A stretch of 64,000 bases of DNA from Brytella acorum. GTDB lineage: Bacteria > Pseudomonadota > Alphaproteobacteria > Acetobacterales > Acetobacteraceae. A program made the translations under genes and the position numbers. Positions 56,122-64,000 of this stretch are shown here, piece by piece; the stretch's first letter is position 1; the number at the start of each line of letters is the position of its first letter. The stretch spans positions 310,001 through 374,000 of the forward strand of contig NZ_JARBJP010000001.1 in NCBI RefSeq assembly GCF_029309905.1. The letters run 5' to 3'. The notes under the pieces were generated by a model, which saw only the letters and a program-made list of their open reading frames with translations, had not been told where the DNA came from and did not search any database.

Positions 56122-56312
56122 GGCAGGTCGTCGATATCGAAGGCGTGTTGATCTCGGGTTTCGTTCTCAACCTCATGCTTGCCATCTTCACCCTCGCACT
56201 TCTGCGGTGGGTGCTGGGCAAGCTCGATCTGTGGCGGTTCGTGTGGAATCCGCCGCTCGCGCAGTTCGGGCTCCTGCTGATCATGCTGGGCCTCTACACG
56301 CTGCTGCTCTGA
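56118..56312 (+). CDS. aaeX: DUF1656 membrane protein, AaeX-like
   Basis: The 64-residue protein has two hydrophobic segments (GFVLNLMLAIFTLALLRW and FGLLLIMLGLYTLLL) separated by LGKLDLWRFVWNPPLAQ, which matches the DUF1656/AaeX pattern. These tiny proteins regularly accompany AaeB/AaeA-type pumps and have no proven function. The ATG overlaps the transporter stop, so translation is coupled. A longer frame starting inside aaeB is not used. Confidence 0.9.
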   Translation: MRQVVDIEGVLISGFVLNLMLAIFTLALLRWVLGKLDLWRFVWNPPLAQFGLLLIMLGLYTLLL

Positions 56313-56327
56313 AAGGGACTGTTGCCG

Positions 56328-57278
56328 GTGTTACCGCACGCCTATCGCCTGATCCGCATGGCCATTACGGCTGGTCTCCTGATTGTGGCCGCGATCGTGA
56401 CGGTCGTCCTGTGGGATTACTACACGGCCTCTCCCTGGACGCGTAACGGCCAGGTACGCACGCAGGTCGCCAACATCGCGCCGCGTGTGTCGGGTCAGAT
56501 TCTCGAGGTCAACGTCCATGACAACCAGTATGTCCGTAAGGGGGACGTGCTTTATGTCATTGATCCGTTCGATTTTCATGTGCAACTCGATGTCGCTCGG
56601 GCGAATGTCGCCCAGCGCAAGGCGGAGATGGAATTTCGCATTGCCCAGGCCGAGCGGCGCCGGCTGATCCCCGGAATCGCCGTTTCCCGCGAAGAGAAGC
56701 AGCAGTTCGAGGCGGAAGCCGCACAGGCGAAAGCCATGTACGAGGGCGCTGCGGCCGCTGAGCGACAGGCCGCCATCAATCTTGACCGCTCCACCGTGCA
56801 TAGTCCGATCAACGGCTGGGTTACCAATCTCATCATGCGTCCGGGAGATTTCGCGACGGCCGGACATGTGAATATCCAGATCATTGATTCCGAGGCGTTC
56901 TGGGTGGACGGTTATTTCGAGGAAACCAAGGTTCACGGGATCACGGAAGGGGACCCGGTCCGCGTGGATCTCATGGGCTTTCACACGCCGCTGATGGGCC
57001 ATGTCGAGAGCATCACGCGTGGGATCGCCAGCCGCAACGCCGCAACGTCGACGCAGGGCCTGCCGCTCGTGGATCCGGTTTATACATGGGTGCGTCTCGC
57101 GCAGCGTATTCCCGTGCGCGTTCATCTCGACGAAGTGCCGCCCGGGCTCGTGCTCTCGGCGGGCATGACGGCGACCGTCACCATCGTAACCGAGGAGGGC
57201 AAGCGGCGGCATCTCTCAACGCGGGATGCGATCAAGCATATGGGCTATGACCTGCGTCGCGCGACCGGACACTGGTGA
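56328..57278 (+). CDS. aaeA: HlyD-family periplasmic adaptor, AaeA-like
   Basis: The protein has about 316 residues, with one membrane anchor at about 8-30. It then has the membrane fusion protein layout: barrel-sandwich half (RNGQVRTQVANIAPRVSGQILEV with DNQYVRKGDVLYVIDP), an alpha hairpin at about 85-155, and the second lipoyl half (STVHSPINGWVTNL). The beta-barrel follows, ending AGMTATVTI. It would link the FUSC pump to the cell exterior. The start is GTG at 56328; a TTG at 56322 is an alternative. No outer-membrane channel gene is adjacent. Confidence 0.9.
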   Translation: MLPHAYRLIRMAITAGLLIVAAIVTVVLWDYYTASPWTRNGQVRTQVANIAPRVSGQILEVNVHDNQYVRKGDVLYVIDPFDFHVQLDVARANVAQRKAEMEFRIAQAERRRLIPGIAVSREEKQQFEAEAAQAKAMYEGAAAAERQAAINLDRSTVHSPINGWVTNLIMRPGDFATAGHVNIQIIDSEAFWVDGYFEETKVHGITEGDPVRVDLMGFHTPLMGHVESITRGIASRNAATSTQGLPLVDPVYTWVRLAQRIPVRVHLDEVPPGLVLSAGMTATVTIVTEEGKRRHLSTRDAIKHMGYDLRRATGHW

Positions 57279-57302
57279 GGATGGGGAGCCGCTTGAAGCC
57301 GG

Positions 57303-57345
57303 AAAGTTTTTCGGACGAAGTTTTTTCGGACAAAGTTTTTCGGAC
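57303..57345. repeat. Three tandem copies of a 14-15-bp T-rich repeat
   Basis: AAAGTTTTTCGGAC (57303-57316), GAAGTTTTTTCGGAC (57317-57331) and AAAGTTTTTCGGAC (57332-57345) lie head to tail in the 77-bp gap between the convergent adaptor and MscS genes. The first and third are identical and the middle one has an extra T. They may help end transcription or be remnants of a dispersed repeat. Confidence 0.8.
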
Positions 57346-57355
57346 TCTGCCGGTT

Positions 57356-58570
57356 TCAGGTCGGGGGCGTAAGCGGGGATGGGCCGGTCTGCGGCATCGG
57401 TGCTCGCCCATGGCCCGGCGGCACATTGGGGGGCGAAACCATCGCGTCAGGCCATGCGGAGCCGTCCCTCCCGTCTCCGACGATCGTGACACGGTCCCGG
57501 GGGATGATTTCCGGGATTTCGTCGCGGATGCGTCGCAGCATGCGTTCGCGGATATCACAGCAGAGATTCCACATGTGGTCGGCATTCGCGGCGCCGGCGA
57601 TGATACGGATGGAAATGACCTGAGCGTTGCTGTCCGCGACCTGACAGGCGAGTGTCGCCCGATTTCCGTCCCAGTTTGGACAATGCACGATTTCCTCGTT
57701 GAGAAAGACCCGCAGACGTTCCATGGGCGTACGATAATCGAGCCAGAGAAAGACCGATCCGATCAGGGCGCGGGAATTGTGGGTCCAGTTCTGGAACGGG
57801 TTTTCGAGAAAATACGAGAGCGGGACGATGTAGCGGCGCTTGTCCCATGTTCGCATGACGACATACGTCGCGTTGATCTCCTCCACCCAGGCCCAGTCCC
57901 CGTTGATGACCAGCATGTCTTCCATCCGGATGGGTTGGGTGATGGCGATCTGAATGCCCGCGATCAGGTTGCCGATGGCGGGTCTGGCGGACAGACCGAC
58001 CACCAGGGAGGCCGCACCCGCGGATGCGAACAGCGAAACGCCGAGACGGTGGACGGAATCGAAAACGGTCAGGGCCGAGGCCACGGTCAGCACGCCGAAC
58101 GCGATTTCCATCACGCGCCGCAGAACGCGGATCTGCGTCTCCAGCGCGCGCTCGGTAATGTCGTTATTGGCATCCGTGCGCGCGACGCGTGCCAGATATC
58201 TGTTCGTCGCAAGACGGAAGGCCCGGATGATCGTGAAGCCGACGGTCATGATGAACGCACAGGCGAGCATCTTGACCAGCATGTTCAGGACGTCGGGTGA
58301 AAACCCGCTGGATGCGGCCGTCAGTCCTGCCGAAGCTCCCAGAATGATCAGCAGGAAGCGGATATAGACCCGCATCTGAGCGATGACCGCACCGATGACG
58401 GGCAGACGGCGCAGCCCCGGCAGACGGGGGATGGCGTCCGTCACGATGCGACTGAAAAGAAGTGCGATCAGAGCGGAGAAGACGATAACGATGACGGATG
58501 GCAGCGGCGAAGGAAGCCAGTCGAACCAGGCCCGCACAGAGGACATGGAGTTTACGTAGTCACTTCGCAT
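57356..58570 (-). CDS. MscS-family mechanosensitive ion channel
   Basis: The protein has about 404 residues. Four to five membrane spans lie at about residues 20-215. The last contains the pore-lining helix with regular small residues (LFASAGAASLVVGLSARPAIGNLIAGIQIA), then ITQPIRMEDMLVINGDWAWVEEINATYVVMRTWDKRRYIVPLSYF, the MscS beta domain. The cytoplasmic vestibule region follows, and a Pro-rich tail. It would open under membrane tension to release solutes after osmotic downshock. The ATG at 58570 is chosen; TTG at 58573 and ATG at 58546 also fit. Confidence 0.93.
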   Translation of the reverse strand: MRSDYVNSMSSVRAWFDWLPSPLPSVIVIVFSALIALLFSRIVTDAIPRLPGLRRLPVIGAVIAQMRVYIRFLLIILGASAGLTAASSGFSPDVLNMLVKMLACAFIMTVGFTIIRAFRLATNRYLARVARTDANNDITERALETQIRVLRRVMEIAFGVLTVASALTVFDSVHRLGVSLFASAGAASLVVGLSARPAIGNLIAGIQIAITQPIRMEDMLVINGDWAWVEEINATYVVMRTWDKRRYIVPLSYFLENPFQNWTHNSRALIGSVFLWLDYRTPMERLRVFLNEEIVHCPNWDGNRATLACQVADSNAQVISIRIIAGAANADHMWNLCCDIRERMLRRIRDEIPEIIPRDRVTIVGDGRDGSAWPDAMVSPPNVPPGHGRAPMPQTGPSPLTPPT

Positions 58571-58904
58571 CAAGTTGCGGGTATCCTCTGATGAAGCATG
58601 GGCAGGAGACGACGTCTTAATGAACCGGTTGGGAGGACAGGGGTTTATCCCGATTTCATGACGGTTTGTTCATGAGCGCTTGAGATCTCATGGTTGCGCA
58701 TCATGTCTCAGGAGGAAAACGCGCCCGTCCTCGGGTCAGCCGTCAGCGGCGAAGAGGGGGAATCATTCCGTAGGATCGTGATTGGCATATTTGTGATGCA
58801 TCCCTCCGTCCTGCGATGTGGTTCTGAAGGGTGAAAGGCGCGCTTGGCGCCTGGGTTCGGGTGCAGATAACGGGCACCGGAATATCGAATGAGGAGAGCG
58901 GGTC
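58571..58904. other. Divergent regulatory region between the MscS and aldolase genes
   Basis: This 334-bp gap holds no supported gene. Toward the aldolase, TTGGCG (58844-58849) and GATAAC (58866-58871), 16 bp apart, form a plausible promoter, and GAGGAGAG ahead of the ATG at 58905 is a strong ribosome-binding site. The rest shows no repeat or conserved RNA element that I can identify. Confidence 0.45.
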
Positions 58905-59834
58905 ATGTCGATCACACCACAGGTCAAGGCCATCATTGACAATTACGAGGCCGATAATCCGGGAACGAAATCAAACCTCGTCCGTCTGCTGAACGCCGGC
59001 AAACTCGGGGGAACGGGCAAGCTCGTCATTTTGCCGGTGGATCAGGGATTCGAACACGGACCCGCCAGATCCTTTGCCGCCAACCCTCCGGCTTATGACC
59101 CGCATTACCACTATTCCCTCGCCATCGAAGCCGGGCTGAACGCCTATGCGGCGCCGCTCGGGATGCTCGAAGCCGGCGCGTCCACCTTCGCGGGACAGAT
59201 CCCCACCATCCTGAAATGTAACAGTTCGAACGCTCTGGCGACCGAAAAGGACCAGGCGGTTACGGGCTCTGTAGCGGACGCCCTGAGGCTCGGATGTTCG
59301 GCGATCGGCTTTACGATCTATCCCGGGTCCGAATACTGCTTCAAGCAGATGGACGAGTTGCGCGAACTGGCCGCCGAAGCGAAAGCGGCCGGACTGGCCG
59401 TGGTGGTCTGGAGCTACCCGCGCGGTCCGATGCTCGACAAGGCCGGGGAAACGGCTATCGATATCTGCGCTTATGCGGCGCATATGGCTGCGTTGTGCGG
59501 CGCGCACATCATCAAGGTCAAGCCACCCACGGGCGTGCTTTCGCTGCCGGCGGCACGCGAGGTATATATTCAGGAGAACATCAATATCTCGACGCTGGCC
59601 GCGCGCGTGCGACACGTCGTGCAGGCCACGTTCGCCGGACGACGCATCGTGATTTTCTCGGGTGGCGAGCATGAAAGCGAGAGCGAACTCCTGACGACCG
59701 TACGCGGCATTCACGACGGCGGCGGCTTTGGATCCATCATCGGGCGCAATACGTTCCAGAGACCGAAAGCCGAGGCCCTGGCTCTGCTGGCCCGGGTCAT
59801 CGGCATCTTTTCCGGGCCAACCGGAACGCACTGA
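58905..59834 (+). CDS. fbaB: Class I fructose-bisphosphate aldolase (DhnA/FbaB type)
   Basis: The 309-residue enzyme is a Schiff-base aldolase of the archaeal/bacterial type. Visible segments are LVILPVDQGFEHGPARSF, IPTILKCNSSNAL, and the lysine region HIIKVKPPTG (Lys204 or Lys206 as Schiff-base candidate). The phosphate-binding end is VIFSGGEHESE and GGGFGSIIGRNTFQRP. It cleaves fructose 1,6-bisphosphate or works in the gluconeogenic direction. This matters in acetic acid bacteria, which often lack a complete classical glycolysis. It is preceded by its own promoter-like sequence and followed by a strong hairpin. Confidence 0.93.
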   Translation: MSITPQVKAIIDNYEADNPGTKSNLVRLLNAGKLGGTGKLVILPVDQGFEHGPARSFAANPPAYDPHYHYSLAIEAGLNAYAAPLGMLEAGASTFAGQIPTILKCNSSNALATEKDQAVTGSVADALRLGCSAIGFTIYPGSEYCFKQMDELRELAAEAKAAGLAVVVWSYPRGPMLDKAGETAIDICAYAAHMAALCGAHIIKVKPPTGVLSLPAAREVYIQENINISTLAARVRHVVQATFAGRRIVIFSGGEHESESELLTTVRGIHDGGGFGSIIGRNTFQRPKAEALALLARVIGIFSGPTGTH

Positions 59835-59842
59835 GTCCTTCG

Positions 59843-59883
59843 GAGGATGTGGCCGCCAACTGTGCGGTAACGGCCACATCCTC
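59843..59883 (+). terminator. Strong hairpin after the aldolase gene
   Basis: GAGGATGTGGCCG (59843-59855) pairs perfectly with CGGCCACATCCTC (59871-59883) around a 15-base loop, 8 bp after the stop. No T-run follows, so it is either a weak terminator or an mRNA 3'-end stabiliser. Confidence 0.55.
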
Positions 59884-60059
59884 TACCCTGTCTTGCGGCG
59901 AGAATGACAGGTCGATGACTGTCGCTTGCGGCCTGAAAGGGAATCATTGAAAATGGCGGCATTCGCCGATCCCGACCTCCCGAGGCCCATGTTCCCATCT
60001 CGTCGTTTCCATGATGCTGAAATCCTGCTCCGGAAGGCTTTCTTCCCAAGCCGTTCACG

Positions 60060-60629
60060 ATGAACGGTGGGACTCTGCGGGAACATCTGAAAAATGCGAC
60101 CCGCGAGCGCCATGCGGCTCTGGATGCCTTCATCGGCTCCCTCGATACGCCAGACACTTATCGCGGCTATCTGCGAGGCATTTCCGCATTTCGGATGTTT
60201 GTCGAGGAGCGCCTCGCCGCCGCCCCGTGGCCCGACAGGCTGGGCGACTGGCAGCCTGTTCGTCTGTCCGAGGACATGAAACGCGATCTGGAAGATCTGG
60301 CGCTTCACGCGCCTTCGCTGGACCTCGCGCTCGATCTCCCTTCCGCCGACAGCACGCTGGGCGCGCTTTATGTGCTGGAAGGCTCCACCCTGGGCGCGCG
60401 CATATTGGCGAAGCAGGTGGCGGCTCTGGGTTTCGACGAAACTTTCGGGGCTCGACATCTCGCTCGGCAGGCGGCGGCGGTCCAGAACTGGCGCTCTTTC
60501 GTCGCAGGTCTGGACCAGCACTCCTCCATTGACGAAACCGTCGCGTCGCGTGCCGCGTGTCGGACCTTCGACGTGGCCCACACCGCGATGCGGATGGCGT
60601 TCCAAACGCCTTTCAAAGGTTCTCCATGA
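60060..60629 (+). CDS. bphO: Biliverdin-producing heme oxygenase
   Basis: The 189-residue helical protein has His18 in ATRERHAALD as the proximal heme ligand. The distal-helix signature GALYVLEGSTLGARIL lies at about residues 101-116. It opens heme to biliverdin, iron and CO. The stop overlaps the ATG of a bacteriophytochrome gene (ATGA), which needs biliverdin as chromophore, so this is the BphO-type enzyme supplying the photoreceptor, not an iron-scavenging one. Start at 60060 follows weak upstream purines. Confidence 0.93.
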   Translation: MNGGTLREHLKNATRERHAALDAFIGSLDTPDTYRGYLRGISAFRMFVEERLAAAPWPDRLGDWQPVRLSEDMKRDLEDLALHAPSLDLALDLPSADSTLGALYVLEGSTLGARILAKQVAALGFDETFGARHLARQAAAVQNWRSFVAGLDQHSSIDETVASRAACRTFDVAHTAMRMAFQTPFKGSP

Positions 60630-63199
60630 CCGATTTGAATATCGATGACGTCGTCTTCGGTCAGGCTGACCTGGCGAGTTGTGATCGCGAGCCCATTCAT
60701 ATCCCGGCGAGCATCCAGCCTGCCGGCTGCGTTCTGACATTCGGCGCCGACGATCTGTCTCTCATGCGCTATTCCATGAACGCCGCCGAGTTCATGGGGG
60801 TCGAGGGTTTTCGTCTCGGCATGTCCATGACCGAGTGCTTCGGCGCGAACGTCGCCGAAAGGCTTGTCGTACTCTCCCGGGATGGGAGTGCGGGACGTCC
60901 GGCCATTCATTTCGACATGGAATTTCCCGGTGGAGTTTCCCGTGATGTCGCGGTTCATCGGACCGGTCATGATGTTGTCGTGGAATGCGAGAGGGGCTGC
61001 GCGGCGGCTGTGCAGTCCCATCTGTTGACCAGGCTGCGTTCGAGCCTCGAGCAGCTTCGCAGCCCGGCCGATATGGAGACGCTCCTTCGGCTTATCGCCA
61101 GCGAACTTCGTAGGACATACGAATATGACCGTGTCATGGTCTATCGTTTCGCGCCGGACTGGTCCGGAAAGGTGATTGTCGAAGACCGGGCAGAGTCCCT
61201 TGAGAGTTTTCTCGGTCAGCATTTCCCCAGCAGCGACATTCCCGCGCAGGCAAGAGAACTTTACAAGCGCTCGCTGATCCGTGTGATCGGAGATGCGACT
61301 TACTGTCCCGTGCCTCTGGTGCAGGCGCCCGGCCTCGCACCGCTCGACATGTCTTTCATGCATCTGCGCGCGGTTTCGCCCATTCACTGTGAATATCTTG
61401 CGAACATGGGTGTCCAGGCATCGATGTCGGTGTCGCTGATGGTGGACGGCGAATTGTGGGGAATGATCGCCTGTCACCATTACGCGCCTAAAGCTCTGAC
61501 GATGGTCGAACGTATCACCGCGAAAATGCTGGGTGAATTCGTCTCTCTCCAGATGGTGGCGCTCATTCGCGCCCGGCGCCTCGAACTCACGAACGACGCC
61601 CACCAGTTTCTTTCGCGCTTCCTGCATGACTCCGCGGGTGCACATGGATCGCCCGGTTTCGTTCGCGGGCGCGTACATGAGCTTCTTGAAGTTGTGGCGT
61701 GCGACGGTGGCGGCGTCTGGACGGAAGGATGCTGGACCGCGGAAGGTCGCAGCGTGTCGGAGGCGGCCCTGCCGATACTGCTGGCGCGTGCGAGCGAACT
61801 GCCCGGCAATCAGATCTGGCATAGCGATCATCTGGCGCGGGACTGTTCGGACCTGGCAGGAGAGTTGCACGGTATCGCAGGGGCGATGGTCATCCCCATC
61901 TGGTCGCAGTCGCAGGATTATCTGGTCCTGTTCCGCCGGGAGATGGTTCAGACCGTTGTCTGGGGTGGCGATCCGAACAAGACGTATACGACCGGGCCGC
62001 ACGGCATCCGCCTGACGCCTCGCCGCAGCTTCGAGTTGTGGAAGGAGGAGGTCCATGAGCATTCGAGTCCGTGGACGGACGACGATCTGGAACTGGCGGC
62101 GCAGCTGCGCTCGGCTCTGATGGAAGTCATGGGCGCGTCTCAGCAGCAGAAGCTTCAGGAGCGCGCGCAGGCCGAAGCCATGCAGCGTGTTCTGAATGAC
62201 GAATTGAACCATCGCGTCAAAAATATTCTTGCCGTCGTGCAATCGCTCGTTTCCCGTGCTCCCACCGTAGGAGACTGTGCGGCCGAACACGTTCATTCCC
62301 TGCAAGGCCGTATCAGGGCGCTCGCCAAAGCCCATGATCAGGTCATGCGCGCCCATAGTGGCGCCGCGCTGCGTGATCTTCTGGCGGCCGAGCTGGGGCC
62401 TTACAACGATCATGACGGCAAGGTCGTGCTCGATGGTCCGGATCTTCGCTTCACCGAACGGGCGCTGACGTTTCTGGCGCTCCTCTTTCACGAACTCGCC
62501 ACCAATGCAGCGAAGTATGGAGCGTTTTCGGTCACGGAAGGACAGCTTTTCGTGACGTGGCGGCGCGAGGACGATACGGGAGACTGGCATATCCGGTGGG
62601 AAGAGCGTCATGGCCCGCCGGTTGCTCCGCCGCAACGTTCGGGGTTTGGCAGCCTGCTGATCGAACGTGCGATCCACCATGATCTCGGTGGGACGGCCCG
62701 GCGACACTTCCTGGAGCACGGCGTCGTCGTCGAGGTTTCGCTGCCCGCGGAAGTGAGTGTTGAAGCCGAGTCGCAGGACCTGACGCGGATGCCGGTGACG
62801 CCAGACGTCCGGCCGGGCGAAAGCGCATCCGCATGCAGCCTCGAAGGGCGACACATCCTTCTTGTGGAAGACGAGTTTCTCGTCGTCATGGATGTCGAGG
62901 GGGCACTGCTGGAAGCCGGGGTGAACAGAGTGCATGCGGCGGCTTCCGTCAGCGAGGCCCTCGACATTCTCGCGCGTGAAGCCATCGATGTCGCTCTTCT
63001 GGACGTCAATGTCGGCAACGAGACCTCCATTCCCGTCGCGCGGGCTCTGAGCGAGCGCGGAGTGCCTTTCGTGTTCGCGACTGGCTACAGTGCCCAGATG
63101 CCGATCATCGAAGCGTTTCCCTCGGTCTCCATTCTGCAAAAGCCTTATGCCATGCTGCAGGCGGTGACGATGCTGTCCAAGGCGTGCTGCGAGCGCTGA
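60626..63199 (+). CDS. bphP: Bacteriophytochrome with HWE histidine kinase and C-terminal receiver domain
   Basis: The 857-residue red/far-red photoreceptor has, in order, a PAS domain with chromophore Cys19 (LASCDREPIHIPASIQPAG) and a GAF domain with FPSSDIPAQARELY. A PHY domain follows, with the tongue motif PRRSF before WKEEV. The HWE kinase has its phosphoacceptor His529 in ELNHRVKNILAVVQ. The receiver domain has phosphoacceptor Asp793 in ALLDVNVG, with LVEDEFLV and a C-terminal LQKPY. Light would switch autophosphorylation and relay to the attached receiver. The ATG overlaps bphO; the open frame's 23-codon extension lies inside bphO and is not used. No separate response regulator is adjacent. 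Confidence 0.95.
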   Translation: MTDLNIDDVVFGQADLASCDREPIHIPASIQPAGCVLTFGADDLSLMRYSMNAAEFMGVEGFRLGMSMTECFGANVAERLVVLSRDGSAGRPAIHFDMEFPGGVSRDVAVHRTGHDVVVECERGCAAAVQSHLLTRLRSSLEQLRSPADMETLLRLIASELRRTYEYDRVMVYRFAPDWSGKVIVEDRAESLESFLGQHFPSSDIPAQARELYKRSLIRVIGDATYCPVPLVQAPGLAPLDMSFMHLRAVSPIHCEYLANMGVQASMSVSLMVDGELWGMIACHHYAPKALTMVERITAKMLGEFVSLQMVALIRARRLELTNDAHQFLSRFLHDSAGAHGSPGFVRGRVHELLEVVACDGGGVWTEGCWTAEGRSVSEAALPILLARASELPGNQIWHSDHLARDCSDLAGELHGIAGAMVIPIWSQSQDYLVLFRREMVQTVVWGGDPNKTYTTGPHGIRLTPRRSFELWKEEVHEHSSPWTDDDLELAAQLRSALMEVMGASQQQKLQERAQAEAMQRVLNDELNHRVKNILAVVQSLVSRAPTVGDCAAEHVHSLQGRIRALAKAHDQVMRAHSGAALRDLLAAELGPYNDHDGKVVLDGPDLRFTERALTFLALLFHELATNAAKYGAFSVTEGQLFVTWRREDDTGDWHIRWEERHGPPVAPPQRSGFGSLLIERAIHHDLGGTARRHFLEHGVVVEVSLPAEVSVEAESQDLTRMPVTPDVRPGESASACSLEGRHILLVEDEFLVVMDVEGALLEAGVNRVHAAASVSEALDILAREAIDVALLDVNVGNETSIPVARALSERGVPFVFATGYSAQMPIIEAFPSVSILQKPYAMLQAVTMLSKACCER

Positions 63200-63333
63200 A
63201 AACGCCTCCGACCCTGGCGATGCCGGAGCAGCTTCCGGGCGGACGGACTCATTGCGTCGGATAATGAGGGCCCGACAAAACGATGATCTGGAGCCTCATC
63301 CGAGAAGCCGTGCGCGCGGACGGGGCTCCAGGT

Positions 63334-64000
63334 TCAGGCCGTTTCGCGGTTGGCCGCCCGTACTTCGCGCGGACCCAGCCCGAACTGGCGGATGAGAGCG
63401 TGCCGGTAGGCGCTCTGTCGTGTGGCGATCGCGGCATCATCGGGGAAATGCCGGCTGACGATGTCCTGTACTCGCGCGATTTCCTGGAGGTGCTGTTCCC
63501 GTGCCAGGATCTGCGTGGTCGATGCCTCATGGCGGCGATGGATGTTGAGGGGCTCGGCAATATAAGCGATCTGCGCGTGCGCTGACATCAGCAGTTCGAC
63601 ATAGACACGCCAGTCCCCGGCGACCCGAAGGGTCGCGAGATCCTTGTCACATCGCGAAAAAGCGTCCCGGAGTGCCCGATGCGAGAAGACAGCGGCACTG
63701 ACATTGAGGATCAGGTTACGTTCGCTAAGGCATTCCTTCACGAAATTCCGGCTCGTATGGAGGCTGTCGCGCTCCAGCATGCCATCCGTGCTCTGGGCGT
63801 AGTAAGGTTTGTAGCTGGGCATGATCGTCGCGCCCGCGGCATCGATCGCGCGGCTGTCGCAGAAAGCCATCACGGCATCCGGGTTGCCATATAAGCCCGC
63901 AAACAGACGCGACATGTGGTCGGGTTCGGAGAGATCGTCCGCTTCGGCAATCCATATCCAGTCACCCTTCGCCAGTTCCACCGCTCTGCGCCACTGGGCG
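63334..64000 (-). CDS. Glycosyltransferase family 2 (partial; N-terminus beyond window)
   Basis: The gene is transcribed leftward and its start lies past base 64000. The visible 221 residues begin in the GT2 core with RAVELAKGDWIWIAEADDLSEPDHMSRL, containing the DxD-like metal and nucleotide-sugar site (EADD). A middle section follows with SAAVFSHRALRDAF and a VAGDWRVYVELL stretch typical of the acceptor-side acidic motif, then a C-terminal LNIHRRHEAST. It likely makes a surface polysaccharide or glycosylates a protein. The sugar is unknown. Confidence 0.85.
   Translation of the reverse strand, partial: AQWRRAVELAKGDWIWIAEADDLSEPDHMSRLFAGLYGNPDAVMAFCDSRAIDAAGATIMPSYKPYYAQSTDGMLERDSLHTSRNFVKECLSERNLILNVSAAVFSHRALRDAFSRCDKDLATLRVAGDWRVYVELLMSAHAQIAYIAEPLNIHRRHEASTTQILAREQHLQEIARVQDIVSRHFPDDAAIATRQSAYRHALIRQFGLGPREVRAANRETA

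Noticed and set aside
60368-63139. 923-codon open frame antisense to bphP
   Set aside because: The plus strand encodes a complete bacteriophytochrome with all domain motifs; the antisense frame has His/Arg/Gln-rich low-information sequence typical of shadows in GC-rich genes.

Overview
The window looks like a stretch of core chromosome from a GC-rich alphaproteobacterium, most likely an acetic acid bacterium (Acetobacteraceae). This is inferred from the protein types and the gene order: purD/xseA divergent, rne divergent from an amidase, leuA beside mreBCD-mrdA-rodA, and fabD-fabG-acpP-fabF-mltG. There is no species-level marker. I see no rRNA, tRNA, CRISPR array, insertion sequence, prophage or integration scar. 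Nearly all the sequence is protein-coding, with short intergenic gaps.

Layout. 1-648: N-terminal part of an Mrp/ApbC ATPase, cut by the window edge. 940-9947: an osmoregulated periplasmic glucan (OPG) locus, opgC ... opgG-opgH, with a DUF3034 outer-membrane barrel, a Do-family protease and a small FUSC-type membrane protein between them. It ends at a strong intrinsic terminator. 10101-14748: a DUF2501 protein, oligopeptidase B, a small secreted protein, ribosomal protein L36 (rpmJ), a TPR protein whose 5' end contains the rpmJ terminator, and an 81-residue Cys/Lys-rich orphan. 14865-22347: two tandem aspartate-type aminotransferases, an M3 oligoendopeptidase, purD and xseA, and a lipoprotein. 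22445-29243: RNase E with an unusual C-terminal tail, a cell-wall amidase, a GST and leuA with a possible leucine leader peptide. 29365-30128: two paralogous glycine-zipper lipoproteins. 30466-36798: the rod-shape operon mreB-mreC-mreD-mrdA-rodA plus a DUF3293 gene. 36874-41669: the fatty-acid synthesis genes fabD-fabG-acpP-fabF followed by mltG. 41804-47285: Nudix hydrolase, class A acid phosphatase, HtpG, an AraC-type regulator, and a lipoprotein with a retropepsin-like fold that has lost its catalytic residues. 47392-52100: a YhaN/YhaO-like SMC-type ATPase and exonuclease pair. 52200-58570: an Na+/H+ antiporter, an AaeB-AaeX-AaeA-type efflux operon, and an MscS channel. 58905-63199: class I fructose-bisphosphate aldolase, then a translationally coupled heme oxygenase and bacteriophytochrome with an HWE kinase and receiver domain. 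63334-64000: part of a family 2 glycosyltransferase.

How the parts relate. Much of the window concerns the cell envelope: periplasmic glucans, rod-shape peptidoglycan synthesis, MltG, the amidase, fatty-acid synthesis, efflux pumps and a mechanosensitive channel. The items most worth following up are the bphO-bphP light-sensing pair, the OPG locus with its inserted envelope genes, the degenerate retropepsin lipoprotein, the Cys-Lys4 orphan, the candidate leucine attenuator ahead of leuA, and the arginine tract and AT-hook-like motifs in RNase E.
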